Assembly: GCF_019511345.1 (NCBI RefSeq)
Contig: NZ_JAEUAK010000002.1
Span: forward strand, 1 to 64,000
Direction of reading: 5' to 3'
DNA: 64,000 bases
Source of the DNA: Rhizobium mesosinicum
GTDB taxonomy: Bacteria; Pseudomonadota; Alphaproteobacteria; Rhizobiales; Rhizobiaceae
Shown here: positions 38,300 to 47,554 of the stretch, piece by piece
How positions within the stretch are numbered: the stretch's first letter is position 1
Layout: each line of letters starts with the position of its first letter
Translations under genes and position numbers: made by a program
Notes under the pieces: generated by a model
What the model saw: the letters and a program-made list of their open reading frames with translations, nothing else
Database searches by the model: none
What the model was told of the DNA's origin: nothing

Positions 38300-39339
38300 G
38301 CTTTCCTTTTCGCTTCCCTGAGCCGACGCTCTCGGCAGGCGTCGAAGGCTCGGTCGATGATGAGCCTGGGTGCAAGCGGATCAGTGAATGCCATCTCCAC
38401 CTCGACGACACGGCAGCGGGCCGCAAGCTTCTCCGCCTTGCCGTGATGGCCGGCGAGACGTACGAAATCCTTCGATGTCGTGACGATCGTCAGGTTCTGC
38501 TGGTCTGCAGCCGCGAGAAGACCGTCGATCTCTTCCTCGCTTAAATGCTCGTGATCGCCGAAAGCCGTCGCCACCTCGATGTTCGCTCCAAGCGAACGGA
38601 CCGTGCGGAAGAATTTCTCCGGATCGGCAATACCGGCAAAGGCGAGTACTTTGAGGCCGTCGAGAGAATTCTCGCCGGACACTTTCAGCGTGGCGGTAAA
38701 ATAGGGTTTGGCAGCGCGCGCCGCGATGCGGACGATACGGTCAGCGGCATTGCCATCTCCGACCTTCAGAAGCGCGGTCGCCTGGCGCAACTGCAATCTG
38801 ATCGGCGCGCGCACCGGGCCACCGGGGACAATATGACCGTTGCCGAGACCGCGCGTCGCATCGATCACCAGAAGCGCGTAGTCGATTGCGAGCCGTGCAC
38901 TCTGGAAACCGTCGTCCATGATGATGACATCGGCACCTTCTTCGACGAGCCTCACTGCACCATCGACACGCTTGCGGGAGATCACCGTCAGGGCTTCCTG
39001 CGCCAGCAACAGCGGTTCGTCGCCCACCGCGACTGCGCGGTGATGGGCGGGATCGACGACGGTGGTGACATCCAGCGAGCCGCCGTGACCGCGGCTTAAG
39101 AAACCTGGCCTGAGACCCTTGGCTTTGGCGGCACGGGCAATGGCAATTGCCGTCGGCGTCTTGCCCGCCCCCCCCACTGTGAAATTACCGACGCAGATGA
39201 CGGGAATCGGAACCGAGGCGCGGCGCGCATGGACCATGCGATAGCCCGCCACACGACCATAAAGGAAAGAAAGGGGCGACAGAGCCCATGCCTGCCAACC
39301 TGCCCGCCTCCACCAGAAAGGCGGCGCTTCGGATATCAT
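38296..39339 (-). CDS. lpxK: Tetraacyldisaccharide 4'-kinase
   Basis: A 347-residue lipid A kinase. The N-terminus has a hydrophobic anchor ([20 protein letters not shown]), then the Walker A loop [19 protein letters not shown] and the DDGFQSARL block. It phosphorylates the 4' position of the lipid A disaccharide at the inner membrane. The ATG at 39339 ([12 protein letters not shown]) is supported by GGGACGG upstream. It is the last gene of the pmbA-to-lpxK cluster and partners with waaA. Confidence 0.94.
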   Translation of the reverse strand: MISEAPPFWWRRAGWQAWALSPLSFLYGRVAGYRMVHARRASVPIPVICVGNFTVGGAGKTPTAIAIARAAKAKGLRPGFLSRGHGGSLDVTTVVDPAHHRAVAVGDEPLLLAQEALTVISRKRVDGAVRLVEEGADVIIMDDGFQSARLAIDYALLVIDATRGLGNGHIVPGGPVRAPIRLQLRQATALLKVGDGNAADRIVRIAARAAKPYFTATLKVSGENSLDGLKVLAFAGIADPEKFFRTVRSLGANIEVATAFGDHEHLSEEEIDGLLAAADQQNLTIVTTSKDFVRLAGHHGKAEKLAARCRVVEVEMAFTDPLAPRLIIDRAFDACRERRLREAKRKA

Positions 39340-39442
39340 GATGCCGTCCCGTTTCCTTGCCCTCACCCCCAGGCGAGGTCTCACAAAATCGACCGGCGCG
39401 GATTGAGAAGCCAAAACACGTGAAAATGCAAGTCCTTGCGCC

Positions 39443-40165
39443 TCAGGCCAGTTGCAGATCCGGCAGCAGCGCTTCGATATGGGTGATGTCATCGAAAACA
39501 TGATCGGCGGAGGCGGAGAGCGATTCACGCGAGCCGGTGCCGGTCAGAACCGCGATCGTCAGGCCGGTTTTTGCATTTCTGCCCATATGGAGATCGTGAT
39601 TGTTGTCGCCGACCATAGCGATCTGTTCCGGCTGCAGGCCCGTCGCAGCACAGAAGCCGAGCACCATGCCGGGCTCAGGCTTGCTGCCGAAGCCGCTATC
39701 ATAACCGGCGATGTAGTCGACATAGTCGGAAATGCCAAAACGCTGGGCCGTTTGGCGGATCGAGCGCTCATTATCGCTGGAGGCGATGCCGAGTTTGAAT
39801 CCGCGCTTGCGCAGGCGCCCGAAGAAGGCCGCGAGATCGGTGACCGGCACCGAAAATTCGGCGGCGTTGGCAAAGAGATTGTCAAGCTTGATCGTCAGCT
39901 CGATCACATCGAGTTTCGAGCCCGCGGCAACGAGGCCCTGGGCGATCTGGTGCGTATTGCCGGCAGCAAGCAGGCTGTCGGGAACAATATGGCCTGTGAC
40001 GGGGTCCATGCCGCATGCGGCAAGCAGATGATCGGCAAGTGCTGCGTCGCCTTCGGCGGCGATCCGGGCAAGCTCTCGGTTTACCGGCAGCCAGCTTTCG
40101 TCATAGTCGAGCAGCGTACCGTCTTTGTCGAAGAGGATGCCCCTGATCTTCGCCTCTGCCGACAT
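39443..40165 (-). CDS. HAD-family phosphatase between waaA and lpxK
   Basis: A 240-residue haloacid dehalogenase-type hydrolase. Motif I is [14 protein letters not shown], motif II is IASSDN, and motif IV is [15 protein letters not shown]; a small helical cap lies between, as in phosphoglycolate phosphatase-like enzymes. It begins 9 bp after the waaA stop, so it is in that operon. The substrate is unknown. The location suggests a lipid A/Kdo or cell wall sugar phosphate, which is inference; a housekeeping Gph-type role is equally possible. Confidence 0.88.
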   Translation of the reverse strand: MSAEAKIRGILFDKDGTLLDYDESWLPVNRELARIAAEGDAALADHLLAACGMDPVTGHIVPDSLLAAGNTHQIAQGLVAAGSKLDVIELTIKLDNLFANAAEFSVPVTDLAAFFGRLRKRGFKLGIASSDNERSIRQTAQRFGISDYVDYIAGYDSGFGSKPEPGMVLGFCAATGLQPEQIAMVGDNNHDLHMGRNAKTGLTIAVLTGTGSRESLSASADHVFDDITHIEALLPDLQLA

Positions 40166-40174
40166 GACCGCTCC

Positions 40175-41494
40175 TCAGGCCTGCGCCACGGCTTTCGGCA
40201 GAAGGCGCGCCTTCACCGTCAGCGGATTGATATAGGGCTCCAGCCCCTTCAACGTGGCGCTCAGCGCACCACGCATTTCATGCACGGTGGCGATGCCGGC
40301 CTGGATCATCCTGCCGCGCGCCTCGTCATTGGTCAGCAAATAATGCACGCCCTTCGCCAGCATTTCCGTATCGCGCACCATGCGGGCGCTGCCGCTGCGG
40401 GCGAGCTTCTGATAAGCCTCGCGGAAATTCTGCACATTGCCGCCCGACAGGATTGCGCAGCCGAGCATAGCCGGCTCGAGTGGGTTCTGGCCGCCCTCGG
40501 CAAAGAGCGAGCGGCCGACGAAGGCCACTTCCGTCAGGCGCAGATACAGGCCCATTTCGCCGATCGTATCACCAAGGAAGATATCGACATCCGGGGTCAG
40601 AACATCGTCACGCGTACGGCGTGCAACCTTCAGACCCTGTTTGACGAGGGCTGCCTCGACCTCGTCAGCGCGCTCGGGGTGGCGCGGTACGATGATGGTC
40701 AGCTGTTTGTCGCGATCACGCAGCGCCCGATGGACGATGCCGGCGGCATTTTCCTCGCCGTCGAAAGTGGATATCGCCGCCCATGTCTTGCGATCGCCGA
40801 TCTGCTTTTTATAGCGGGCGAAGACAGCACTGTCATAGGGAGGTGCGTCGGTATCGACCTTCAGGTTGCCCGACGTGATGACCGGCACGGCGCCGAGATC
40901 GCGGAAACGTTCGGCATCGACATCCGACTGCGCAATGACGAGCGCCAGGTTTTCGAAGAGCGCCTCGGCAAGCGAGGGCCGGCGGCGCCAGCGGGCGAAG
41001 GAGCGGTCCGACATGCGAGCATTGACGAGGATCTGCGGGATGCGGCGATGGCCGAGTTCAAGCACCGTCGCAGGCCAGATCTCGGATTCGGCAATGATGG
41101 CGCAATCCGGCTGCCAGTAATCGAGGAAGCGGCCAACGGCGGGCTTCAGGTCGAGCGGCACATATTGATGGATCGCATCATTGCCGAGACGCTCAGCGGC
41201 AAGCCTTGCCGAGGTGATGGTGCCTGTCGTCAGGATGACATGGATGTCGCGGCGGCGAATTTCACGGATCAGGGGAATGACGGCATTGGTTTCGCCGACA
41301 CTTGCGGCATGAAACCAGACGAGCGGGCCTTGCGGCCGATTGGCGCTAGCATAGCCGAAGCGCTCCAACCGGCGGGCGCGATCTTCCTTGCCCTTGGCCG
41401 TGCGGTAGGTGATGTAGAGGCCGACGACCGGCGACGCCACAGTTCCCGCCAGACGGTACGCGCTCAGACCGATCCGCGCCATCCGGGAGCTCAT
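40175..41494 (-). CDS. waaA: 3-deoxy-D-manno-octulosonic acid transferase
   Basis: A 439-residue Kdo transferase (KdtA) that adds Kdo to lipid A precursors. Typical blocks are LVWFHAASVGETNAVIPLI, GTITSARLA, IAESEIWPATVLEL, TFDGEENAAGIVHRAL (usually STHxGEE) and FAEGGQNPLEPAMLG. A hydrophobic N-terminal segment anchors it to the membrane. GGAGGCCTGCTGA precedes the ATG. The Kdo transfer step comes directly after the LpxK step, in agreement with the operon. Confidence 0.95.
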   Translation of the reverse strand: MSSRMARIGLSAYRLAGTVASPVVGLYITYRTAKGKEDRARRLERFGYASANRPQGPLVWFHAASVGETNAVIPLIREIRRRDIHVILTTGTITSARLAAERLGNDAIHQYVPLDLKPAVGRFLDYWQPDCAIIAESEIWPATVLELGHRRIPQILVNARMSDRSFARWRRRPSLAEALFENLALVIAQSDVDAERFRDLGAVPVITSGNLKVDTDAPPYDSAVFARYKKQIGDRKTWAAISTFDGEENAAGIVHRALRDRDKQLTIIVPRHPERADEVEAALVKQGLKVARRTRDDVLTPDVDIFLGDTIGEMGLYLRLTEVAFVGRSLFAEGGQNPLEPAMLGCAILSGGNVQNFREAYQKLARSGSARMVRDTEMLAKGVHYLLTNDEARGRMIQAGIATVHEMRGALSATLKGLEPYINPLTVKARLLPKAVAQA

Positions 41495-41660
41495 TCAGCA
41501 GGCCTCCGATCCATGCAGACCGACATCAATCCAATTCCCTAATTATCGTTGCGGCCGCCATGGCCGATCAATTTGTTCAGAATGCGTCGAACGAGGGCAA
41601 GAACCGATGCACGAAGGCCCCCGCTGTGGACAGCGGAGGACAAGCCGATTGCTGCGCGGG

Positions 41661-41909
41661 TCACTTGCCCCCGGTCGTATCCTGCGGATCGAGCAAACGA
41701 TGCATGTGGACGATGAAATAGCGCATATGCGCATTGTCGACCGTCTGCTGCGCCTTGGCCTTCCAGGCCGTCAGTGCCGTGGCATAGTCGGGGAAAATAC
41801 CGACGATATCGAGATCCTTCAGATCACGAAACTGGATGCCATCGAGATTTTCGAGTTCGCCACCGAAGACGAGGTGCAGGAGCTGCTTTTTACCGCCGGA
41901 GTCCGTCAT
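41661..41909 (-). CDS. DUF4170 domain-containing protein
   Basis: An 82-residue protein (LHLVFGGELENLDGIQFRDL, MRYFIVHMHRLLDP) with the DUF4170 pattern, common in Rhizobiales next to waaA. The ATG at 41909 (MTDSGGKKQ) has AGAAAGAG upstream; a frame starting at 41948 has no support. It lies between cysQ and waaA on the same strand. No function is known. Confidence 0.88.
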   Translation of the reverse strand: MTDSGGKKQLLHLVFGGELENLDGIQFRDLKDLDIVGIFPDYATALTAWKAKAQQTVDNAHMRYFIVHMHRLLDPQDTTGGK

Positions 41910-41970
41910 TTTTATTCTCTTTCTGCCTATTCTCCTCCGGCCCCTCATCTGAGGGATTTTGACGGAAACG

Positions 41971-42777
41971 TCAACCGTCTGTTAGCTGAGTGAACAAGTC
42001 CAGATATTCGCGAAGACGCTGGATGGGCGAAGCGCAGAGCGCCTCGTGGCTGACTTTTTCTCTATTATAGGTTGTCGGGTGCCCCGAGAGATCGACGAGA
42101 CCGCCACCGGCTCGCTCGAGAATAAGATCGGCTGCCGCAATATCCCAGTCGTGGGCATTCCGCCCGACAAACGTCGTGTCCAGCCGGCCATCGGCCACCA
42201 TGGCGATGCGGTAGGCGAGTGAGGGGATATATTTGACACGCTCGCTGCGTTCGCGAACCTCCGCAGGCAGAAGCTTGAACAGTTCCTCGCTGACGGCAAG
42301 CTGGCTGAGATCGGCTTGGCTGCGCGTGGAGACTGAAATCGGCTCGCCGTTCTTCAGCGCGGAGCCACCTTCCACCGCTTCGTAGAGTTCATCGAGCGCT
42401 GGCGCATAAAGTACGCCGGCAACCGGGCGGCCACGATGGACGATGCCGACGCTGACGCACCAAAGATCCTTGCCGGCCAAGAATGCCCGTGTGCCATCGA
42501 TCGGATCCACGATGAACAGCGTCTCGTGTTTCAGGCGACCGGCATCGTCGTCGGTCTCTTCGGACAGCCAGCCATAGCTCGGCCGCGCCCTGCACAGAAT
42601 GGTTTCAAGCTTTTCATTGGCGGCGAAATCGGCGGCACTGACGGGCGAGCGTTCCTCGTTCTTCCACCAGACTTCCGGCGAGTTGTTGAAGAAACCAAGT
42701 GCGACGGCGCCCGCCTGTTTCGCAGCATCGGCGATCAGCGCGAGATCGCTCTGCCAGCGCTTGTCCGTGTCGCTCAT
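41971..42777 (-). CDS. cysQ: 3'(2'),5'-bisphosphate nucleotidase / inositol monophosphatase family
   Basis: A 268-residue Mg-dependent phosphatase. Metal sites are LSEETDDD, DPIDGTRAFLAG and HDWDIAAADLILERAGG. This arrangement is that of CysQ, which removes the 3' phosphate of PAP during sulfate assimilation, though inositol monophosphatase activity cannot be excluded. It begins 15 bp after pmbA and is probably in one transcript with DUF4170 and waaA. Confidence 0.88.
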   Translation of the reverse strand: MSDTDKRWQSDLALIADAAKQAGAVALGFFNNSPEVWWKNEERSPVSAADFAANEKLETILCRARPSYGWLSEETDDDAGRLKHETLFIVDPIDGTRAFLAGKDLWCVSVGIVHRGRPVAGVLYAPALDELYEAVEGGSALKNGEPISVSTRSQADLSQLAVSEELFKLLPAEVRERSERVKYIPSLAYRIAMVADGRLDTTFVGRNAHDWDIAAADLILERAGGGLVDLSGHPTTYNREKVSHEALCASPIQRLREYLDLFTQLTDG

Positions 42778-42792
42778 CGCGTGATCCGTTCG

Positions 42793-44142
42793 TCAGCGGC
42801 CGGCAAGTGTCATGCCTTCAATGGCGAAGGTCGGAGCCGCCACACCGAATTTACGGTCGATGTCGTTTGCGAGCGTCAGCCGCATGAACATGTCCTTGAG
42901 GTTCGAGGCGATCGTCACCTCAGACACTGGGAAGGTCAGTTCGCCATTCTCGATCCAGAAACCAGTCGCGCCTCGGCTGTATTCGCCTGTTATCATGTTG
43001 ACCCCCTGGCCGATCAGCTCGGTCACGTAGAAACCGTTGCCGACGCTGCGGATCAGCTCTTCCGGCGAAATGTCGCCGGGCTCGAGTGCCAGATTTGTCG
43101 AGGCGGGCGTGACAGAAGTGCCGCCGCGCACGCCGCGGCCATTAGTCTCCAGGCCGCCGATTTCATTTGCGGTGGAAGTTGACAGGAACCAGTGCTTGAG
43201 CACCCCATCCTCGATCATCACGAGCCGCTCGCCGGACACGCCCTCACCATCGAAAGGACGGGAAGACGGGCCGCGCACGATCAGGGGATCGTCGGTGATC
43301 GACAGGCCCGTTTTCAGCACCTGCTGACCCATCTTGTCACGGAGGAAGCTCGTCTTGCGGGCAACCGACGCACCATTAATGGCGCCGGCAATATGGCCGA
43401 CGAAACCACGAGCAATACGCGGATCGAAGATTACGGTGATACCCTTGCCGGTCGGCACCTGGCGGGGATTGACGCGCTTGACGGCGCGCTCGCCGGCCCG
43501 GCGGCCGATTTCGGCGGGATTGTCGAGCTCGGCATAGTAGAGACGGCTGTCGAAATCGTAGTCGCGTTCCATACCGGTGCCTTCGCCGGCAATGACGCTG
43601 ACGGAGTTGCCGAAGCGCGAGGCCATGTAGCTGCCTTCGAAACCATGCGAAGTGGCAAGCACCAACCCGCCCAGACCGGCGGAGGCGCCGGCGCCGGACG
43701 AATTGGTGACACCTTTCACGGCAAGGGCTGCAGCTTCCGCAGCCAAGGCTGCTTCCCGCAATTGGTCGGCGCTGACTTCGGTCGTATCGAGCAACTGCAG
43801 ATCGGGATAGGTCTTTGCGAGCCTGTTTTCATCGGCGAGGCAGGCGAAGGGATCTTCCGGCGAGACCTTGGCCATGGCGACGGCGCGTTCAGCCAGCGCC
43901 TGCAGGTCGAAGCCCGGATTCGCGGAAACGCTTGCCACCCGCTTGCCTACGAAGACGCGCAGCGAAAAGTCGTCGCTCTCGGAGGACTCGGTTCCCTCGA
44001 CCTTGCCTAAGCGAACGCTGACCGATTGCGCACGCGAGCGGACGACCACCGCGTCGGCTGCATCTGCACCTGCCTTTTTCGCCAGATCGATCAGTTGACT
44101 TGCACGGGAAAGAAGTGTCGAGGAATCAATTTCAGAGGACAT
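42793..44142 (-). CDS. pmbA: TldD/PmbA family metallopeptidase-like protein (PmbA/TldE)
   Basis: A 449-residue protein of the TldD/PmbA family. Features are an N-terminal domain with SVSVRLGKVEGTESSESDD and FVGKRVASVSANP, a central STSTANEIGGLETNGRG, and GQGVNMITGEYSRGATGFWI near the end. It lacks the HExxxH zinc motif, which places it on the PmbA/TldE side of the TldD-TldE heterodimer that processes small peptides (for example antitoxins and microcins). tldD is not in the window. It is the first gene of the cluster running to lpxK. Confidence 0.92.
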   Translation of the reverse strand: MSSEIDSSTLLSRASQLIDLAKKAGADAADAVVVRSRAQSVSVRLGKVEGTESSESDDFSLRVFVGKRVASVSANPGFDLQALAERAVAMAKVSPEDPFACLADENRLAKTYPDLQLLDTTEVSADQLREAALAAEAAALAVKGVTNSSGAGASAGLGGLVLATSHGFEGSYMASRFGNSVSVIAGEGTGMERDYDFDSRLYYAELDNPAEIGRRAGERAVKRVNPRQVPTGKGITVIFDPRIARGFVGHIAGAINGASVARKTSFLRDKMGQQVLKTGLSITDDPLIVRGPSSRPFDGEGVSGERLVMIEDGVLKHWFLSTSTANEIGGLETNGRGVRGGTSVTPASTNLALEPGDISPEELIRSVGNGFYVTELIGQGVNMITGEYSRGATGFWIENGELTFPVSEVTIASNLKDMFMRLTLANDIDRKFGVAAPTFAIEGMTLAGR

Positions 44143-44257
44143 GATTTGGCCTTTCCTTCCCGTTCCATTTATTGTGCACTCCTAAAAGCATCAAGGCCGT
44201 GGATGCCGATTCTTTTCCTGGCTGTCCGCTTGTCCCGCCACCCGAAAGAAATGAAGC

Positions 44258-46069
44258 ATGTCCGCACCCAACGCGCTTTTCACGGAAACGATCCTGCTGC
44301 TTGGCGGCGCCGTCGTCGCCGCACCGATCTTCAAGAAGCTCGGGCTGGGCACGGTTCTCGGCTATCTGGCGGCGGGTATCGTCATCGGGCCGGTCTTCCA
44401 TGGCATTACCGATGGCGAGCAGATCCTCAACGTCGCCGAACTCGGTGTCGTCTTCCTGCTCTTCATCATCGGTCTTGAACTGAAGCCCACCCGCCTCTGG
44501 CAGATGCGGCGCGATATCTTCGGTCTCGGCACGGCGCAGGTGGTGGTGACGGGCCTGGCGCTGACAGCACTCGCCTGGTTTTCCGGCGTGCTTGAATGGC
44601 GCGGCAGCATCGTCGCCGGCTTCGGGCTGGCGCTTTCTTCGACCGCTTTCGCCATGCAGATTCTCGAAGACGACGGCGACGTCAATACCCGCTACGGGCA
44701 GCGCTCCTTTTCCGTGCTGCTGTTTCAGGATCTGGCGATCGTGCCGCTTCTGGCTGTCGTCACCATCCTCGACGGCGACAAGGGCAGCGGCAGTCCGCTC
44801 GTCGATTTCGGCATCTCCGTCGCGGCGATCGGTGCGATGATCATCATGGGCCGATACCTGCTGACCCCACTCTTCCAGATCATTGCGCGCACCGGCGCGC
44901 GCGAGGCGATGATTGCGGCAGCACTCTTCGTCGTGATGGGATCGGCAAGCCTGATGCAGTTTGCCGGGCTCTCGATGGCGATGGGCGCTTTCCTGTCCGG
45001 CGTCATGCTGGCGGAATCCTCCTACAGGCATGAGTTGGAAGCCGATATCGAACCCTTCCGCGGCGTGCTTCTCGCTATCTTCTTCATCGCTGTCGGGCTG
45101 TCCCTGCAGCTTCAGGTGCTGCTCGACAACGTGCTGTTCATCATCATCGCCGTGCCTATCATCATGGCCGTGAAATCGCTCATCATCTATGTGCTCTGCC
45201 GCGCGGCGCGCTCCTCACATAATGACGCCGTACGCATCGCCTTCCTGCTGCCGCAAGGGGGTGAATTCGGCTTCGTCCTCTTCACCACGGCTGCCGTCGC
45301 GGGGCTAATGCCCGGCAGTACGGCTTCGCTGCTCGTTGCGATCGTCACCCTTTCCATGGCGCTGACGCCGCTCGGTGCCGCCCTTTCCAAACGGATGCTG
45401 ACGGGAGAAGAGCATGAAGAACTCAACGAGGATTTCGAGGGTGCGGGTGCGGATGTGCTCATGGTCGGTTTCTCGCGTTTTGGCCAGATCGCCGCGCAGA
45501 TCCTGCTTGCCGGCGGCCGGAGCGTGACCGTCATCGATTTTTCCGCAGACCGCATCCGGCAGGCATCTTCTTTCGGTTTCCGCATTTATTTCGGCGACGG
45601 CACCCGCAAGGATGTGCTGCGTTCGGCCGGCATCGACCGGGCCAAGATCGTGCTCGTCTGCACCCAGAAGAAGGAGATAACCGACAAGGTGGTCGAGTTG
45701 GTCCAGGCCGACTATCCGCAGACGACGCTCTTCGTGCGCTCCTATGACCGCATTCACTCCATCGAACTGCGCAACAAGGGCGTCGATTACGAGCTGCGCG
45801 AAACGCTGGAATCCGGTCTGCTGTTCGGCCGGCGCACCCTGGAGGCTCTCGGGGTCACCGAAATCGATGCCTACGAGATCGGCGAGGACATTCGCAAGCG
45901 CGACGAAGCGCGGCTGGTGCTGCAGGTTTCGGAGGGTCTGCAAGCGGGACAAGACCTGCTGTTTTCGAAACCGATCCATCCGGAGCCGCTGATCAAGCCC
46001 AAGCGGGTACCCGATCCCTTCGACGACGATCCCCTGGTAAGCAGGTCCGACGCGACGGCAGACGCCTAA
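44258..46069 (+). CDS. Kef-type monovalent cation:proton antiporter (CPA2)
   Basis: A 603-residue antiporter. About 12 membrane helices (residues 5-385) contain LGTVLGYLAAGIVIGPVF, LLFIIGLELKP and SVLLFQDLAIVPLLAV, as in KefB/KefC. A TrkA-N/RCK nucleotide-binding domain follows (ADVLMVGFSRFGQIAAQIL near residue 400). It probably exports K+ in exchange for protons; glutathione gating as in E. coli Kef is not shown. It is divergent from pmbA. Confidence 0.92.
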   Translation: MSAPNALFTETILLLGGAVVAAPIFKKLGLGTVLGYLAAGIVIGPVFHGITDGEQILNVAELGVVFLLFIIGLELKPTRLWQMRRDIFGLGTAQVVVTGLALTALAWFSGVLEWRGSIVAGFGLALSSTAFAMQILEDDGDVNTRYGQRSFSVLLFQDLAIVPLLAVVTILDGDKGSGSPLVDFGISVAAIGAMIIMGRYLLTPLFQIIARTGAREAMIAAALFVVMGSASLMQFAGLSMAMGAFLSGVMLAESSYRHELEADIEPFRGVLLAIFFIAVGLSLQLQVLLDNVLFIIIAVPIIMAVKSLIIYVLCRAARSSHNDAVRIAFLLPQGGEFGFVLFTTAAVAGLMPGSTASLLVAIVTLSMALTPLGAALSKRMLTGEEHEELNEDFEGAGADVLMVGFSRFGQIAAQILLAGGRSVTVIDFSADRIRQASSFGFRIYFGDGTRKDVLRSAGIDRAKIVLVCTQKKEITDKVVELVQADYPQTTLFVRSYDRIHSIELRNKGVDYELRETLESGLLFGRRTLEALGVTEIDAYEIGEDIRKRDEARLVLQVSEGLQAGQDLLFSKPIHPEPLIKPKRVPDPFDDDPLVSRSDATADA

Positions 46070-46091
46070 ACGTCCACCAGCTTCTGAAAAA

Positions 46092-46973
46092 TTAACGCTT
46101 CAGCCGCGCCTCGATTTCCCGGTCGAGCGCATATTTCAGCTCGTCCTTGACGCCGACGGACATGGCGAGCACGTCACGAGCCTTCAGGAAATCCATGACA
46201 CCCGTGCGGCCGACGATGGGGCGCAGGAAGATATGCGGCCTCAGGAGCTTCAGCTTCAGGGAAATCGCCGCCTGCATCATCAGCTGGCCAGAGCCGAAGA
46301 TGCTTTCCATCCGGTTCGGGATGTGGGTTCCGTCGCCCTCGGGTGCACCGACGACATCAATGCCGATGACGATATCGGCAATATCCATCAAGCATTCGTA
46401 AGGCACGGGATTGGCAATGCCGCCGTCAATCATGACCCGCCCATGCAGTCTCACCGGCATGAAGACGGCAGGAATGGCAGATGACGCGGCGAGTGCCGGA
46501 AAAAGCTGGCCGTGTTCGACGATGACTTCGCTCTGACCGTAATAATCGGTCGTGATCACCTTCATCGGCACGAGCAGATTCTCGAAACGCTGGGGAAGCT
46601 CCGATGGCAGGAAGGCTTTCAGGATGCGTTCGAGATTGAATTGGCCGATGCGGATACCCTTGGCCACGGCGTCGCGCACCGTTGCCGGCCGCAGACCCCA
46701 GATGCGGCTGACGACGGCGGCCTTATTGCCCACTGTCGCCAGCGCATGTTCACGGATTTCCGCCCCCGACATGCCGGCGGCCATGCCGGAGCCCATGATA
46801 GCGCCGATGGAAGAACCTGATATCGCGACCGGGCGGATGCCAAGTTCATCCAACGTTTCGATAATGTGGATATGCGAGAGGCCGCGTGCGCCGCCGCCGC
46901 CAAAGGCGACGGCGACCGTCGGAAGGTCGCTGATGGCAGGCGATTTCGGACTGATGATTTCCGCCTGCGGCAC
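46092..46973 (-). CDS. Patatin-like phospholipase family protein
   Basis: A 293-residue RssA-type protein. The oxyanion loop is VAFGGGGARGLSHI, the nucleophile elbow is ISGSSIGAIMG (GxSxG), and the catalytic Asp is in MIDGGIANPVPY. These give a Ser-Asp dyad lipase or acyl hydrolase acting on membrane lipids. The start is GTG (MPQAEIISPK) with AGGAGCAGATC ahead. It lies 20 bp after rsmD on the same strand. The substrate is unknown. Confidence 0.92.
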   Translation of the reverse strand: MPQAEIISPKSPAISDLPTVAVAFGGGGARGLSHIHIIETLDELGIRPVAISGSSIGAIMGSGMAAGMSGAEIREHALATVGNKAAVVSRIWGLRPATVRDAVAKGIRIGQFNLERILKAFLPSELPQRFENLLVPMKVITTDYYGQSEVIVEHGQLFPALAASSAIPAVFMPVRLHGRVMIDGGIANPVPYECLMDIADIVIGIDVVGAPEGDGTHIPNRMESIFGSGQLMMQAAISLKLKLLRPHIFLRPIVGRTGVMDFLKARDVLAMSVGVKDELKYALDREIEARLKR

Positions 46974-46993
46974 GATCTGCTCCTACGTGCCGG

Positions 46994-47554
46994 CTACTGC
47001 GGCTGATACCGGAAAAAATGTACTCTGGTGTCGCCGAATATTCGACTTTCGAGGAAAACATAGGAAGGATGAACCGAAACGGCAACATCGGCGCGTTCTT
47101 CCAGAACGGCAATCGCGCCAGGCTTGAGCCAGCCGCCGTCGGCAGCCGCCGCAAGCGCCTTCTCTCCCAATCCCCTGCCATAGGGCGGATCGGCAAAGAC
47201 CATGTCGAAAGGCTCGAGATTGCCGACGCTGCCGAGATCGGTTGCATCACGGCGCAGGATACGCGTCCTACCATGCAGGCCCAGCGCATCGATGTTTTCC
47301 CACAGGAGCGCCCTGCCCTCCACGCTGTTTTCGACGAACAACGCGTGGCGGCAGCCGCGCGAGACGGCCTCGAGGCCGACGGCGCCCGTACCGGCGAAAA
47401 GATCGAGTATCCGGGTGCCATCGACGCATTCCGGATAGGCATGGCTCAGAATGTTGAACAGGCTCTCACGCGTCCGGTCGGCAGTCGGCCGGATGTCGTT
47501 GGATTTTGGTACGGCAAGCGGCCGTCCGCGAAACTCACCGCCGACGATCCGCAC
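46994..47554 (-). CDS. rsmD: 16S rRNA (guanine(966)-N2)-methyltransferase
   Basis: A 186-residue SAM methyltransferase. MRIVGGEFRGRPLAVP and RPTADRTRESLFNIL are the RsmD opening, the SAM motif is LDLFAGTGAVGLEAVSRG, and the catalytic motif is FADPPYG. It methylates G966 of 16S rRNA. The start is a GTG at 47554 that overlaps the 3' end of the pseudouridine synthase gene by 20 bp, suggesting coupling of two ribosome-modification genes. Confidence 0.95.
   Translation of the reverse strand: MRIVGGEFRGRPLAVPKSNDIRPTADRTRESLFNILSHAYPECVDGTRILDLFAGTGAVGLEAVSRGCRHALFVENSVEGRALLWENIDALGLHGRTRILRRDATDLGSVGNLEPFDMVFADPPYGRGLGEKALAAAADGGWLKPGAIAVLEERADVAVSVHPSYVFLESRIFGDTRVHFFRYQPQ

Noticed and set aside
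39452..41542. A 696-codon plus-strand frame
   Set aside because: It is antisense to the HAD and waaA genes, both firmly identified.
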